A stretch of 55,899 bases of DNA from Candidatus Saccharimonadota bacterium (GCA_029260855.1 JAJDCK010000017.1:1-55899); one strand, 5' to 3'; positions 28,042 through 36,437 are shown, numbered from the stretch's first letter. Program-made: numbers and translations. Notes: generated by a model not told the origin, from the sequence alone.

Positions 28042-28059
28042 ATACGTTTTAACTAGTAG
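28035..28059. repeat. Inverted repeat between convergent genes
   Basis: CTACTAG (28035-28041) and CTAGTAG (28053-28059) form a perfect 7-bp inverted repeat with an 11-nt loop. Each arm contains the stop codon of one convergent gene (CHAP and ferric reductase). The loop holds GTTTT. A weak bidirectional terminator is possible. Confidence 0.45.
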
Positions 28060-29357
28060 AGCTTGAACTCTTCGGCATAGACAGCGCCCCGCTTGACGCC
28101 AACCTTTTTCAGGTCTTGTTTCATACTAACTAGCATCTGTGGTGGGCCGCATATGAAGTATGTATGGTCAGCGCCCGCCTTTAGTTCGGCTATATCCCTA
28201 ACCGCGAACTTTCCCTCTGTGTTGCTTTCCCAAAGCCGCAGCGTAAAACCATCTATTTTATTAGCTGTAGTTCTTAGTTCATCTGCAAACAAAGCGTCTT
28301 TTTTGTCCCGCACCGCGTAGTACAAGGTGATCTTTTCCGACCCGCTGACCTCAAGTTCCCTAACACGGCTCATAAAAGGTGTTATACCTATGCCGCCAGC
28401 TACCCATACTTGGCTATCGCCGCCGTTCGCAAATATAAATCGCCCGTACGGCCCTTCTATGTCAACCGTAGAACCAGTCATAAGTGATTTCAATGTCTTT
28501 GTGTAATCACCTAAAGGTTTTGCAGTAAATGAAATATTTGCCGCAGCTGGTGGGCTAGTGAAAGAAAAAGGGTGTGGTTCACGCGTAATGCCTGCAGAGT
28601 CGTGAACCCGGACGAACAAAAACTGCCCAGCCTGATAGTTGACGGGCTTTTTAATTGGAGCCAGCGTAACTTCCGTGCCGTTATCGTCATGGACGTTCAC
28701 GCTCTGAACCTTGTAAGGCGATCGTCGCACTAGCCACCTGCCAAACAATACCCTATACGCAAACGCCACTAGGCCCAAAACAATAATTAATACCATGTAT
28801 ACTCGTAGCTCTGGCGCTGATGACAAATGCCCCGGTATTAAATACACATGAAGGCTTGCAAACAACAGCGACAACCCCAGCCATTGGTGCGTAGATTTCC
28901 ATTTGTGGTATGCGATCCGTATAAAGAAAGTTATAAAAAGCAGTACAGCTAACGTACCAAGCGCTAGAACGCCAAGCAGTTTTGGTATGTCGCTTAAGCT
29001 GGGCACAAAGAAGTTGGCAGCAAACGACAGTGAGCTTGACAGATATTGCAGCCCCAGGAACAAAGGGTGTGTTAGCAACAATATTAAGGTCAGTCCTCCG
29101 AATATGTGATGTACGACATACACCCTAGGTAGCCCACTCATCAAATCCTCCAGCCACCGCAGGCGAGCGGCTAATACAAAATTAAGCGAAAACATACTTG
29201 CGCCCAGCAGCCCGCTGACCTGGCCGATTGACCTTAGTACGCTTGCACTATCGGCCCAGGCGGTGGACCCGACAGACGCCTGCCACAGCACAACCGGTAC
29301 AGCTAGATAGGCAGCGAGCATTAAATACGCAGCTATGTCTTTACAGAGTTTGCTCAT
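28053..29357 (-). CDS. Ferric-reductase-like flavocytochrome (FRE/NOX type)
   Basis: 434 aa. Six or so N-terminal membrane helices carry candidate heme histidines (VVHHIFGG, LLTHPLFLG, THQWLGLS, SLHVYLIPGH). A cytoplasmic FAD domain (EPHPFSFTSPP) and NAD(P)H domain (VWVAGGIGITPFMSRV, YFICGPPQMLVSM) follow, the full ferredoxin-reductase-like module. It passes electrons from NAD(P)H through FAD and heme across the membrane, to ferric iron or oxygen. It is alone in its operon. Substrate unknown. Confidence 0.9.
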   Translation of the reverse strand: MSKLCKDIAAYLMLAAYLAVPVVLWQASVGSTAWADSASVLRSIGQVSGLLGASMFSLNFVLAARLRWLEDLMSGLPRVYVVHHIFGGLTLILLLTHPLFLGLQYLSSSLSFAANFFVPSLSDIPKLLGVLALGTLAVLLFITFFIRIAYHKWKSTHQWLGLSLLFASLHVYLIPGHLSSAPELRVYMVLIIVLGLVAFAYRVLFGRWLVRRSPYKVQSVNVHDDNGTEVTLAPIKKPVNYQAGQFLFVRVHDSAGITREPHPFSFTSPPAAANISFTAKPLGDYTKTLKSLMTGSTVDIEGPYGRFIFANGGDSQVWVAGGIGITPFMSRVRELEVSGSEKITLYYAVRDKKDALFADELRTTANKIDGFTLRLWESNTEGKFAVRDIAELKAGADHTYFICGPPQMLVSMKQDLKKVGVKRGAVYAEEFKLY

Positions 29358-29440
29358 TAGTTACTATTCTATCTTATCGCTGCCTAATTGCTTACAGACA
29401 AAGATTGCGCGGCACGGGTGCTTACGTCTATGCTATTAAT

Positions 29441-29527
29441 ATGAAAATCAAGACTGCCGTTGCCGCCGCATTAGCTGTATTTGCAATTACTGTTACCAGT
29501 ATCTTTATAGTCAACTGGGTAAATTAG
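29441..29527 (+). CDS. 28-residue membrane peptide, leaderless
   Basis: The ORF reads MKIKTAVAAALAVFAITVTS then IFIVNWVN, a single transmembrane helix with a short basic N-terminus. It is too short for the track except as the tail of a longer shadow ORF. A promoter TTGCGC (29405-29410)-18-TATGCT (29429-29434) puts the transcription start at about the ATG. Could be a small membrane regulator; alternatively a chance ORF, but the promoter placement argues for it. Confidence 0.5.
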   Translation: MKIKTAVAAALAVFAITVTSIFIVNWVN

Positions 29528-29564
29528 AGCTCGTGCATGCAACCATAAACCAGTTTTCTATGCG

Positions 29565-30056
29565 TTAGATGCTAGGTTTAAATTTTCCTGCCAAAACGTT
29601 TGGGACAAGCACATCTCGCACATCGGTTAGTAGACCAGCCACCTCGTCCAGGTCAAGTACCTGGCTGTTGTAACTAGTTGTGTTTATCACGCCATTAGGT
29701 CCTACTTGGAATCCTAAATCAACTTCATATGCAACGTCACCCTCTAAAGGGTTGTCCGCACTTTGCATAAGTAATATATTTATTGGATTTATTAGTGCCC
29801 TACCGTGGCGGTTCTTCTCCACAATAGTAGTTTCCGTAGCCGAATCACTGAGAGACACAACCCATCCATCTTTTAGATGAATTTCATCAATAGTTCGTGG
29901 TGTTGTGCCGTCTAGCTCGGATGTGTCAAAACTCCCATGACTTTGCATAATATCTGCAAGCAAACTATGTAATTGGCGGCAAAGCTCAAACTCACGATCT
30001 ATTATTTCTGCTGTTTCTCTCAAGAAGCCTTCCCTCATGAATAGTATTAATGACAT
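29565..30056 (-). CDS. Unknown soluble protein
   Basis: 163 aa, or 157 from the ATG encoding MREGFLRETAEIIDREFELC. The N-terminal half is helical. The C-terminal half is beta-rich (WVVSLSDSATETTIVEKNRHGRALI ... VAYEVDLGFQVGPNG), ending in a helix DLDEVAGLLTDVRDVLVP. No motif recognised. First gene of an island of unrecognised ORFs (29.5-34.5 kb). Confidence 0.55.
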   Translation of the reverse strand: MSLILFMREGFLRETAEIIDREFELCRQLHSLLADIMQSHGSFDTSELDGTTPRTIDEIHLKDGWVVSLSDSATETTIVEKNRHGRALINPINILLMQSADNPLEGDVAYEVDLGFQVGPNGVINTTSYNSQVLDLDEVAGLLTDVRDVLVPNVLAGKFKPSI

Positions 30057-30168
30057 ACCGCGTTACTAATTGCAAGCATGAGCAAAAAGCTATTTTTAAT
30101 AATAGCCTTGGTGGGTCAAAGTATTCTTATACTTTACAATTTATAAATATATAGTATACGTGCTTATT

Positions 30169-30801
30169 ATGAGCGCAGACAGTCCTGCAGAAATGTGTCG
30201 AACGCTGGCGCCAGAGTCGCAATTCAACAATTCATCTTTGGCTCGCGTATCTTTAATTCGTCGCGTGTCAGCACGATGTATTGGCCAAGCCTATCAAGAG
30301 GTAGAACTACTAAAGCCGCACCCTGCAGTAGAAATTCGCACACCACAGCAGCCTCGCAGAAACCCAGCCTTAAAAGTACTACACGCCAAGGATTTGAAGG
30401 CTTTTAGAAAATTGCCTCTCATTAGCTCAAATTACTTTATGAATCGCGTCAGAGAAGAAGTACCTTCAGCAGCTATATCTAGCGAATTCACCGTTCATGA
30501 CGTCAGTGTTATGAGCATAAGAGACGGTGCCCATTTTGTTATGCTTGATCCCACTAAAGAATCTTTTGCAACAAGAGATGATGAACGTTGTCGGCTACGT
30601 CGAGTGGCCGTAAAGGTATTAGACGAACAGCCCGGTAGCGAGGGGCTCAAGCTAGATTGGATATGTCCTGTTAATGGTATAGATATTACAGCCGCCTATG
30701 TGCCAGCTGGTTTACCTGCTTCAGTCCTAGACCAAACAGTAGAGCTGATTGCCTGCTACACCCCTCGTAACATACAACTAGACCCGCTCACCAAGGTATA
30801 A
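30169..30801 (+). CDS. Unknown soluble protein
   Basis: 210 aa from the ATG at 30169 (MSADSPAEMCRTLAPESQF); the track's GTG at 30160 is less likely. TATAGT/TATACG elements at 30150-30160 put transcription start near the ATG. The central part (SNYFMNRVREEVPSAAISSEFTVHDVSVMSIRDGAHFVMLDP) looks like a folded alpha/beta domain. No membrane segment or known motif. It is divergent from the 29565 gene. Antisense or out-of-frame ORF 30195..30407 is a shadow. Confidence 0.55.
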   Translation: MSADSPAEMCRTLAPESQFNNSSLARVSLIRRVSARCIGQAYQEVELLKPHPAVEIRTPQQPRRNPALKVLHAKDLKAFRKLPLISSNYFMNRVREEVPSAAISSEFTVHDVSVMSIRDGAHFVMLDPTKESFATRDDERCRLRRVAVKVLDEQPGSEGLKLDWICPVNGIDITAAYVPAGLPASVLDQTVELIACYTPRNIQLDPLTKV

Positions 30802-30847
30802 CTAGCCTGTCATTATCCTGATAAGAACGCACACCCTAAACTCTAAA

Positions 30848-31144
30848 CTACCACGTTACACCCGAGAAAACCATGTAGCTTATTGCTACTGCCCCAAGAG
30901 TGCGGCGGAAGGGGCTCGCGCCTTGGATTATTTCTAGCCAAGCCCAGGTAAAAAGTAACCCGAACGATATTAATTCTACCGAACTATTCAGCTGACCGGC
31001 TGGCAAGATTTTTGTTAGCAGCATGCTGGCAATCCACACCCATAGCGGCAGATTAGGCCGCTGCCAAATAATCACATTGCCGTGCTTGTCTTTTATAAAA
31101 CGTCCGAGCACTTCAGCACTTATATTCTGATCAAAAATCTTCAT
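30848..31144 (-). CDS. Small membrane protein
   Basis: 98 aa. A soluble start (FIKDKHGNVIIWQRPNLP) precedes three hydrophobic segments (WVWIASMLLTKILP, VELISFGLLFTWAWLEIIQG, LGAVAISYMVFSGVTW). Its start overlaps the end of the 93-aa membrane gene by 14 nt, so the pair is co-translated. The charged N-terminus before the first helix suggests it faces the cytoplasm. No family recognised. Confidence 0.6.
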   Translation of the reverse strand: MKIFDQNISAEVLGRFIKDKHGNVIIWQRPNLPLWVWIASMLLTKILPAGQLNSSVELISFGLLFTWAWLEIIQGASPFRRTLGAVAISYMVFSGVTW

Positions 31145-31412
31145 CAGGATTGTCGCGGTCTGACTTGCCCCAACGCCATTTTAGAGTCGGGCCATGTTTG
31201 TAGCTGACAATAATAAGTGCAGACGTGGCAATTAGTACAACCAGCAAATAAATACTGGCTTCGGCCGAAAAGTCGTCTTCCGGCATATCTCTAATAGACA
31301 GCAGGCCACCGAAAATAACCAACAGATATATTCCAATGCTCGCCCAGCCCTGCCAAGTGACAGGCACAAAGCCGTAACCATAACGTTTTCTCTTAAACCA
31401 ATAATTATTCAT
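31131..31412 (-). CDS. Small membrane protein with GKSDR tail
   Basis: 93 aa. Two hydrophobic helices (WASIGIYLLVIFGGLLSI; IYLLVVLIATSALIIV) are separated by an acidic loop. The tail HGPTLKWRWGKSDRDNPDEDF repeats the tail of the 81-aa neighbour (GPISKWGWGKSDRHNLN). This marks the two as paralogues. Function unknown. Confidence 0.65.
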   Translation of the reverse strand: MNNYWFKRKRYGYGFVPVTWQGWASIGIYLLVIFGGLLSIRDMPEDDFSAEASIYLLVVLIATSALIIVSYKHGPTLKWRWGKSDRDNPDEDF

Positions 31413-31499
31413 AGATTCAGTTTAACAGAATTTGGGGCGCCTTTTTGGCTACCGAAAACACCATTCTTAACCAAGAGAAATACAGGGTCATATTTTGTC

Positions 31500-31745
31500 T
31501 TAATTTAGATTGTGGCGATCCGATTTGCCCCAACCCCATTTTGAAATTGGACCATATACGCTTATAAGCTTACCGATATGTCGTGCAAACATAATATTTA
31601 CATAAATGGTAAGAATAATATACACAATAGCTTTAGCTAATGAGCCACCTTCGTAGGCGTCCTTGACTGAGAGTACTGAAGCATACACAAGCATTAAACA
31701 GCCCATTATGGCTAAAACGAACTGGTGGCGATGATAGGCTGTCAT
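31500..31745 (-). CDS. Small membrane protein with GKSDR tail (paralogue)
   Basis: 81 aa. Two helices (FVLAIMGCLMLVYASVLSV; AIVYIILTIYVNIMFA) and the C-terminal motif GPISKWGWGKSDRHNLN shared with the 93-aa gene. Its ATG overlaps the stop of the small basic ORF upstream (ATGA). Function unknown. Confidence 0.6.
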   Translation of the reverse strand: MTAYHRHQFVLAIMGCLMLVYASVLSVKDAYEGGSLAKAIVYIILTIYVNIMFARHIGKLISVYGPISKWGWGKSDRHNLN

Positions 31746-31866
31746 AGGCCTTTTACTGCACGTTTTCTAGCAGATGTTAGCTTACGCTTTCCTTTTGAGA
31801 CTGGCGAATACTTTTGCTTTAGTGCGCGTTTCACAGAACCTTTGCTGAATATTTAAATAAACCCAT
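31742..31866 (-). pseudogene. Small basic protein, apparently frameshifted
   Basis: The ATG at 31864-31866, after a purine-rich AAAGAGAGA, gives MGLFKYSAKVL and stops. In the next frame the sequence continues KGSVKRALKQKYSPVSKGKR and then a basic tail KLTSARKRAVKGL, ending at 31742-31744 in ATGA overlap with the next gene. One extra A in the AAA run restores a single 41-residue, strongly basic protein. Alternatively a GTG start gives a 30-aa protein. Function unknown. Confidence 0.4.
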
Positions 31867-32081
31867 ATTTATCTCTCTTTCCCGCTAATGCTACCATTTT
31901 TAAATTAATTTTTGAATCAAGTTATTCGCATTCAAAGCCATAATTGCCTCTGTCTAGGCGTGAACCGTAAACCGGGCTAGCCACAGCATATTGGGTCAGC
32001 GCCAGTCTAGCTGCGCTGCAGTTAGCGTAGTGAGTGCTATTTGAAGAGGTCGAAATTGCTCATCGGAACAAAAAAGCCGTA

Positions 32082-32969
32082 TTACATATCAAGCGAAGAT
32101 AGGTCAATTTTGCATTTTAGTGCTGTCGCTACTAGCTGTCTGGTCATCATTGCTATGTCTGCCGCCCGTGGCGCAAGAGATGTTTCAGCATTCGCCCTAT
32201 GCGACGGTATAAACAACCTCGGGGTATTGACTGAGGTCTTGGTGTAGCTAGGGGTACCATCCTGAGCTCGTCTATAACGATGGGTTTGATCGTCGTCTAG
32301 ATCAATATAATCTACGCTTAGAAGCGGAACACTAGAAATTCTTGGGCCACTATTAGAAAATCTATAATCTCCAATTACCAGTTGATGTGTATGGTCCAAA
32401 TCTTTTGCAAACACCCGTATCTCCTGCTGCACTGTTTTATCCGGGTCTACTATCTCACGGACCATATCACCAACAGCACGGCTTGGCGCTGAAACACCGA
32501 GTGACGGAATAGTGGCTTTTTCTTCGTCACTTATCTCTATATTGCGTGCCTGGCAGTAAGCAATGTAGCCCATGTGCGCAATAAGTGTTGCCTGACGAGG
32601 ATCAACTTCACTTAAAGCGACTAGTTCACGTGCAATTGATTCAGATTCTAGGAGAGCGGTTTGGCTAGAGTTAGCATAAAAAATAAAGTTGTTGTTACGG
32701 CCCACTATTAGCTTAGCTCTGGTGTTATGCGGAGATAAGGGCCGCAAAAGTTCTATTGCTGCATGCATACCTTCCGGCTCGTTTTCATATCTGAAGGTGC
32801 TGAACACAGCCATAGCACTGTTATCGGGAGCTGCTAAACCCCATTGTGATTGTTGTTTCCGCGGAATAGGTTCTAGTAAGGCTGCTGCGATGCCTTCCAT
32901 TGTTCTTAATTCTATGTCTTCTGCAACCGGCCCATAAACTATAGCTGCAATGTCTATTTCACTACTCAT
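32082..32969 (-). CDS. Unknown soluble protein (paralogue pair A)
   Basis: 295 aa. Alpha/beta-looking, with no signal. The central segment QATLIAHMGYIAYCQARNIEIS ... SRAVGDMVREIVDPDKTVQQEI aligns by eye with LRHDLLTHMYGVALAIGKGREP ... QHAVGDAVKKVVGSMMSSSIYT of the 33038 gene, sharing HM, AVGD.V and the spacing between them. The two adjacent genes are therefore likely old duplicates. C-terminal helix PRAADIAMMTRQLVATALKC. No family recognised. Confidence 0.6.
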   Translation of the reverse strand: MSSEIDIAAIVYGPVAEDIELRTMEGIAAALLEPIPRKQQSQWGLAAPDNSAMAVFSTFRYENEPEGMHAAIELLRPLSPHNTRAKLIVGRNNNFIFYANSSQTALLESESIARELVALSEVDPRQATLIAHMGYIAYCQARNIEISDEEKATIPSLGVSAPSRAVGDMVREIVDPDKTVQQEIRVFAKDLDHTHQLVIGDYRFSNSGPRISSVPLLSVDYIDLDDDQTHRYRRAQDGTPSYTKTSVNTPRLFIPSHRANAETSLAPRAADIAMMTRQLVATALKCKIDLSSLDM

Positions 32970-33037
32970 GATAGAAGATTGTAACAGTGTTATTTTCTAT
33001 AACCATGAGCTCTAAGTGGCTTGTATGGTGCAGATGC

Positions 33038-33922
33038 CTAAACAGAAGGGCTCTCGCCAGAAAGCTCGACATTCTCCTTTATAGATATATCAATAAGTTC
33101 ACTAATAATAGCTTTTAGGTGAAGTCGCTTTGGGTCGCTGTTGTCGGGTAGCTCTTCCAATAGCCCCATGGATTCTGGGTCGCTATTAGGTTGTACAGAC
33201 GATGCCCGCTTACCAAGCATAGATTTTAAATATCTAAAGGTTAAACTATTAGGGCCGCTGCGAAACAGTAATTGCAGCACCGGCGAATCCCTTAGAACCC
33301 TTGTGTTTGGACCTAGAACTATGCTTCGCTCCTGTAAATGCAAAAAGCTATCGTCTGTCGTACATAAATAGTCACGCGTATATATACTGCTGCTCATCAT
33401 GCTGCCGACGACTTTTTTGACTGCATCACCGACGGCATGCTGCCCCAAACTACTATGGACAGGCAAAACACCTAAATCAACCGGCTCCCTACCCTTACCA
33501 ATTGCCAAAGCTACGCCGTACATATGCGTAAGCAAATCGTGCCTTAAACCATCAAGGTCATCTATGCCCAGCAACTTCTCTGCCGCGGCAGCTGCGTCCA
33601 GCGCCGTTTGGCGGTTTGCATATTGTGGCCACTCCGGTTTATGATTCCTGTCAAAAGTTTGCACAAACACTGAACTAGGCGCCCCCTCCTTCATGACAGT
33701 AATTGCTGTACCGCTATTTTCAGGTGCATCGCTTGGCCAATATTCGCTAAATGCTACCGACGCACCGGTTTGAACGTCAACAAGTGTGCTGTGCCTTACA
33801 AAATCTCCGTCAGTCCGCGCAACCAAACCGGCAATTAAGACATCTGTTACTTCCGTGTCTGCGTGTGAAGCCAGTTGCATGCAGTTCATCATGTGCTGCG
33901 GGACAAACTTTCTACTACTCAT
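33038..33922 (-). CDS. Unknown soluble protein (paralogue pair B)
   Basis: 294 aa from the ATG at 33920-33922 (MSSRKFVPQHMMNCMQLASH); the longer track ORF would overlap the upstream gene's end. Shares the HM ... AVGD.V core with the 32082 gene. The middle contains PVLQLLFRSGPNSLTFRYLKSML. No membrane segment. It follows the 189-aa membrane protein by 14 nt and may be in one operon with it. Confidence 0.6.
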   Translation of the reverse strand: MSSRKFVPQHMMNCMQLASHADTEVTDVLIAGLVARTDGDFVRHSTLVDVQTGASVAFSEYWPSDAPENSGTAITVMKEGAPSSVFVQTFDRNHKPEWPQYANRQTALDAAAAAEKLLGIDDLDGLRHDLLTHMYGVALAIGKGREPVDLGVLPVHSSLGQHAVGDAVKKVVGSMMSSSIYTRDYLCTTDDSFLHLQERSIVLGPNTRVLRDSPVLQLLFRSGPNSLTFRYLKSMLGKRASSVQPNSDPESMGLLEELPDNSDPKRLHLKAIISELIDISIKENVELSGESPSV

Positions 33923-33936
33923 ATCAATAAGCACCC

Positions 33937-34506
33937 TTACTCGGCTGGTCGCCGCCCGCCAGAGTTTAAGCATTCACCTAAGGTCTTATACGTCTTGTAG
34001 TTTATGATGCGGTGGTATTTTGTGGCCCCAGGAGTATAGCAGATCTTATCGCTTCGGCTTTTCTTAACTACTTCGCGCCTGAAATCTAGGATACCGTGTG
34101 GGTTTGCGCTAAAAGATGGGTTATCTGCCGAGTTCTCGGGATTGGTTTGCGCAACCGGTGGTTGAGGTGCCGGCACCTTATTTCCCGTCTCTACATTTGG
34201 GGTAGGCGCTATTTGGTTATATTCGACAGCCTCTTCTTCTTTTAACTCGTTAGCGGTTTTTTGTTCTTCAGATGTGTCAACCCGATTTTCACGGTCACTG
34301 CGCGCCCGCTTAATGCTAGCTGGCTCAAACGAACTAGAGATAATAGTGGATATCAAAATCAAACCAAGTGAATAGCTAGCTATCCGCCATCGCGTAGCGT
34401 GGCTGCCCAAAAATTTAAAAAGCGAAGGACGAAGCCACCCAAGAACACAAGATAGCAGGGAAACCACGAACATGAACATTGCTAGCGCATACAAGAACCC
34501 ATTCAC
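33937..34506 (-). CDS. Membrane protein with C-terminal sunset/excalibur-like Cys domain
   Basis: 189 aa. Two N-terminal helices (about 5-25 and 43-60), then a disordered Glu/Pro/Asn linker, then a compact C-terminal module ICYTPGATKYHRIINYKTY and TLGECLNSGGRRP. A pair of Cys flanks a YTPG..KYH..INYKTY..L.EC pattern that resembles the small extracytoplasmic sunset-type domain of actinobacterial proteins. The domain is likely displayed outside. Assignment is tentative. Confidence 0.55.
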   Translation of the reverse strand: MNGFLYALAMFMFVVSLLSCVLGWLRPSLFKFLGSHATRWRIASYSLGLILISTIISSSFEPASIKRARSDRENRVDTSEEQKTANELKEEEAVEYNQIAPTPNVETGNKVPAPQPPVAQTNPENSADNPSFSANPHGILDFRREVVKKSRSDKICYTPGATKYHRIINYKTYKTLGECLNSGGRRPAE

Positions 34507-34626
34507 GCACTACACTCTATCATGTTTTTGATATTTGTGAATGGTAGCGAGCAGGATTACCGCCTGAATTAACAATAAATTATCGAGATATATGTTTTCT
34601 ACTAATTTTCTATTATACTAATGTTA

Positions 34627-35742
34627 ATGAGTGGTCATTCAACAAAAATAACCAAACGACAAAAGCAAGTTCTAGACTTTATTAATACATACGAACTAAA
34701 ACATGGGTATTCACCGGCTCTTGCTGAAATCGCCAAAAACCTAGACTTGGCCTCTGTCTCAACGGTGCACTTTCATATAAAGCGGCTTCGCAGCACTGGT
34801 TTATTGCCGAGCACTACAGAAAAGCCGATTGACCCTCCGATTAAAAACTCAGTGACTAAACTAACCCGGCGTCCATATAAAAAACTGCCAGTCAATAAAA
34901 TAATCTTGGGCGATGTTGTTGATGAGCTATCGAAACTTCCGAGTGAAAGTTGCGATATGATAATTATTGACCCACCGTACAACATCGGCAAAAACTTCGG
35001 CAACAACCAGGACAACCGAGAGCTACAAGCCTACGTAACTTGGTCTAAAGAATGGATAGCGGAATGTGTCCGTATTCTTAAGCCGAGCGGCACCATGTTT
35101 ATCTATGGCTTCAGTGAGATATTGGCATATCTTTCAGTGGAGATACCCATAAATAAACGCTGGCTTATATGGCATTATACTAATAAGAACGTGGCTTCGC
35201 TCAACTTTTGGCAGCGCAGCCACGAATCTATAATCTGCGCCTGGAAGGACCGCCCGACGTTTAATCGCGATGCGGTGCGCGAACCTTACACCGAAGGCTT
35301 TTTAAAGGGTGCCGCTGGCAAAAAACGTAAGGGCACGATCGGCCGATTCAGCAAGAACGGGCTTGAAACAATCTATAACGCACACGTAGGCGGCGCCCTG
35401 CCCCGTGACGTCATCAAAGTCCCGGCCCTTGCTGGCGGAGCTGGTATGGTCGAAAGGTGGTTCTTGTGTAAAACATGTCACGATATTTTTGAACCGCTTC
35501 AATTAAAAAATCACCTGGGGCACAGCATAGAAAAACACCCGACCCAAAAACCGCTTGAACTTTCGCGCCGTTTAGTTAAATCCGCCATGCCTAGCGGTCG
35601 CGGAACCGTGCTGGTTCCCTTTTCTGGCACAGGCAGCGAGTGTGTGGCGGCCAAAGAACTGGGTCAAAACTATATCGGCATTGAGCTAAACCCTGACTAT
35701 ATGCGTTTGTCAGAAAAGTTTATCGCCAGTGTTAAGCGCTAA
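34627..35742 (+). CDS. DNA methyltransferase with N-terminal LexA-type winged helix
   Basis: About 371 aa. I prefer the ATG at 34627 (MSGHSTKITKRQKQVLDFIN) because a TATACT -10 (34614-34619) places the RNA start there. Residues about 8-60 match the LexA DNA-binding domain (TKRQKQVLDFINTYELKHGY, SPALAEIAKNL). The catalytic part has motif IV DPPYNIG before motif I VLVPFSGTGSECVAAKELG, the order of beta-class N6-A/N4-C methylases, and a KHPTQKPLELSRRLV segment. A CKTC...H-containing insert may bind zinc. It overlaps the endonuclease gene tail-to-tail. The HTH suggests self-regulation. Confidence 0.88.
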   Translation: MSGHSTKITKRQKQVLDFINTYELKHGYSPALAEIAKNLDLASVSTVHFHIKRLRSTGLLPSTTEKPIDPPIKNSVTKLTRRPYKKLPVNKIILGDVVDELSKLPSESCDMIIIDPPYNIGKNFGNNQDNRELQAYVTWSKEWIAECVRILKPSGTMFIYGFSEILAYLSVEIPINKRWLIWHYTNKNVASLNFWQRSHESIICAWKDRPTFNRDAVREPYTEGFLKGAAGKKRKGTIGRFSKNGLETIYNAHVGGALPRDVIKVPALAGGAGMVERWFLCKTCHDIFEPLQLKNHLGHSIEKHPTQKPLELSRRLVKSAMPSGRGTVLVPFSGTGSECVAAKELGQNYIGIELNPDYMRLSEKFIASVKR

Positions 35743-36437
35743 ACAATCTTTGCGCCGATATCTAGAGCGTGTTTATCAGCCTCAAAACGGGCGGGAGTAA
35801 ATACTACAAAGCCGTTTGGAAATCTCTTAAGTTCACTATTCTCTATAAACCGTAAATATGGCGCTTTAAACTCGCCGGTTTTCTTGCGTGGATTTACAAA
35901 ATAATCTTCAGAAGGGACGTCATAGGCGATATCTATAAACTGACCGGTAATGGTTTTGTTAGGTTCTTTAGCTTTACGCACTTCACGGCTGAACGATTTT
36001 TTCTTGACCTGATAATTCAGCACAGCATTTTTATAGCTTACCTGAAAGTCCGCGCCTTTATGATCTAGCTCCTCACTCATAGCAACAGTGCCGTCCCCAA
36101 AAACTGATTCAGCCACATAGCCAGCATGGATCTGCGTTACTATACTTGCCCATGTACGATAGATTCGTGCCGGCAATCCACGGTAAAAGCAATCTTCGCA
36201 CATGGTAATTTTCTGGCGAAAAGCCTCTATTGGTGTCTTATGTGTGACAAGATACTCGTTATAAAAATCATCATAGCCAATGAAGCGTTTCTCGTCCCAG
36301 TAAATCTTGTACATAAGCACAATTGCCTGAATGTCTTTGGGCAGGTCCATCTCAACGAGCTTAATTGGCCGGTAAGTATCGCGGTACACCTTAAGATCTA
36401 ACGAGCTCAAAAACTTCTCAAATTCTTGCAGATACAT
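35739..36437 (-). CDS. TaqI-family restriction endonuclease (predicted TCGA specificity)
   Basis: 232 aa. The N-terminus FEKFLSSLDLKVYRDTYRPI, KLVEMDLPKDI ... MYKIYW closely follows what I recall of the TaqI start (FERFLASLDLESY..KYRPIKTVEQDLP). A catalytic PD-(D/E)xK-like core is visible as ELDHKGADFQVSYKNAVLNY then QVKKK, with Gln in the Glu position. The C-terminus FPNGFVVFTPARFEADKHA also fits. It cuts unmethylated DNA. Stop codons of this gene and the methylase overlap by 4 nt. Specificity is inferred from the family, not proven. Confidence 0.82.
   Translation of the reverse strand: MYLQEFEKFLSSLDLKVYRDTYRPIKLVEMDLPKDIQAIVLMYKIYWDEKRFIGYDDFYNEYLVTHKTPIEAFRQKITMCEDCFYRGLPARIYRTWASIVTQIHAGYVAESVFGDGTVAMSEELDHKGADFQVSYKNAVLNYQVKKKSFSREVRKAKEPNKTITGQFIDIAYDVPSEDYFVNPRKKTGEFKAPYLRFIENSELKRFPNGFVVFTPARFEADKHALDIGAKIV

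Noticed and set aside
35739-36437. TCGA avoidance as support for the TaqI-type specificity
   Set aside because: TCGA sites are easily found in the window (for example near 6466 and 574), so no avoidance is visible; a count was not done.
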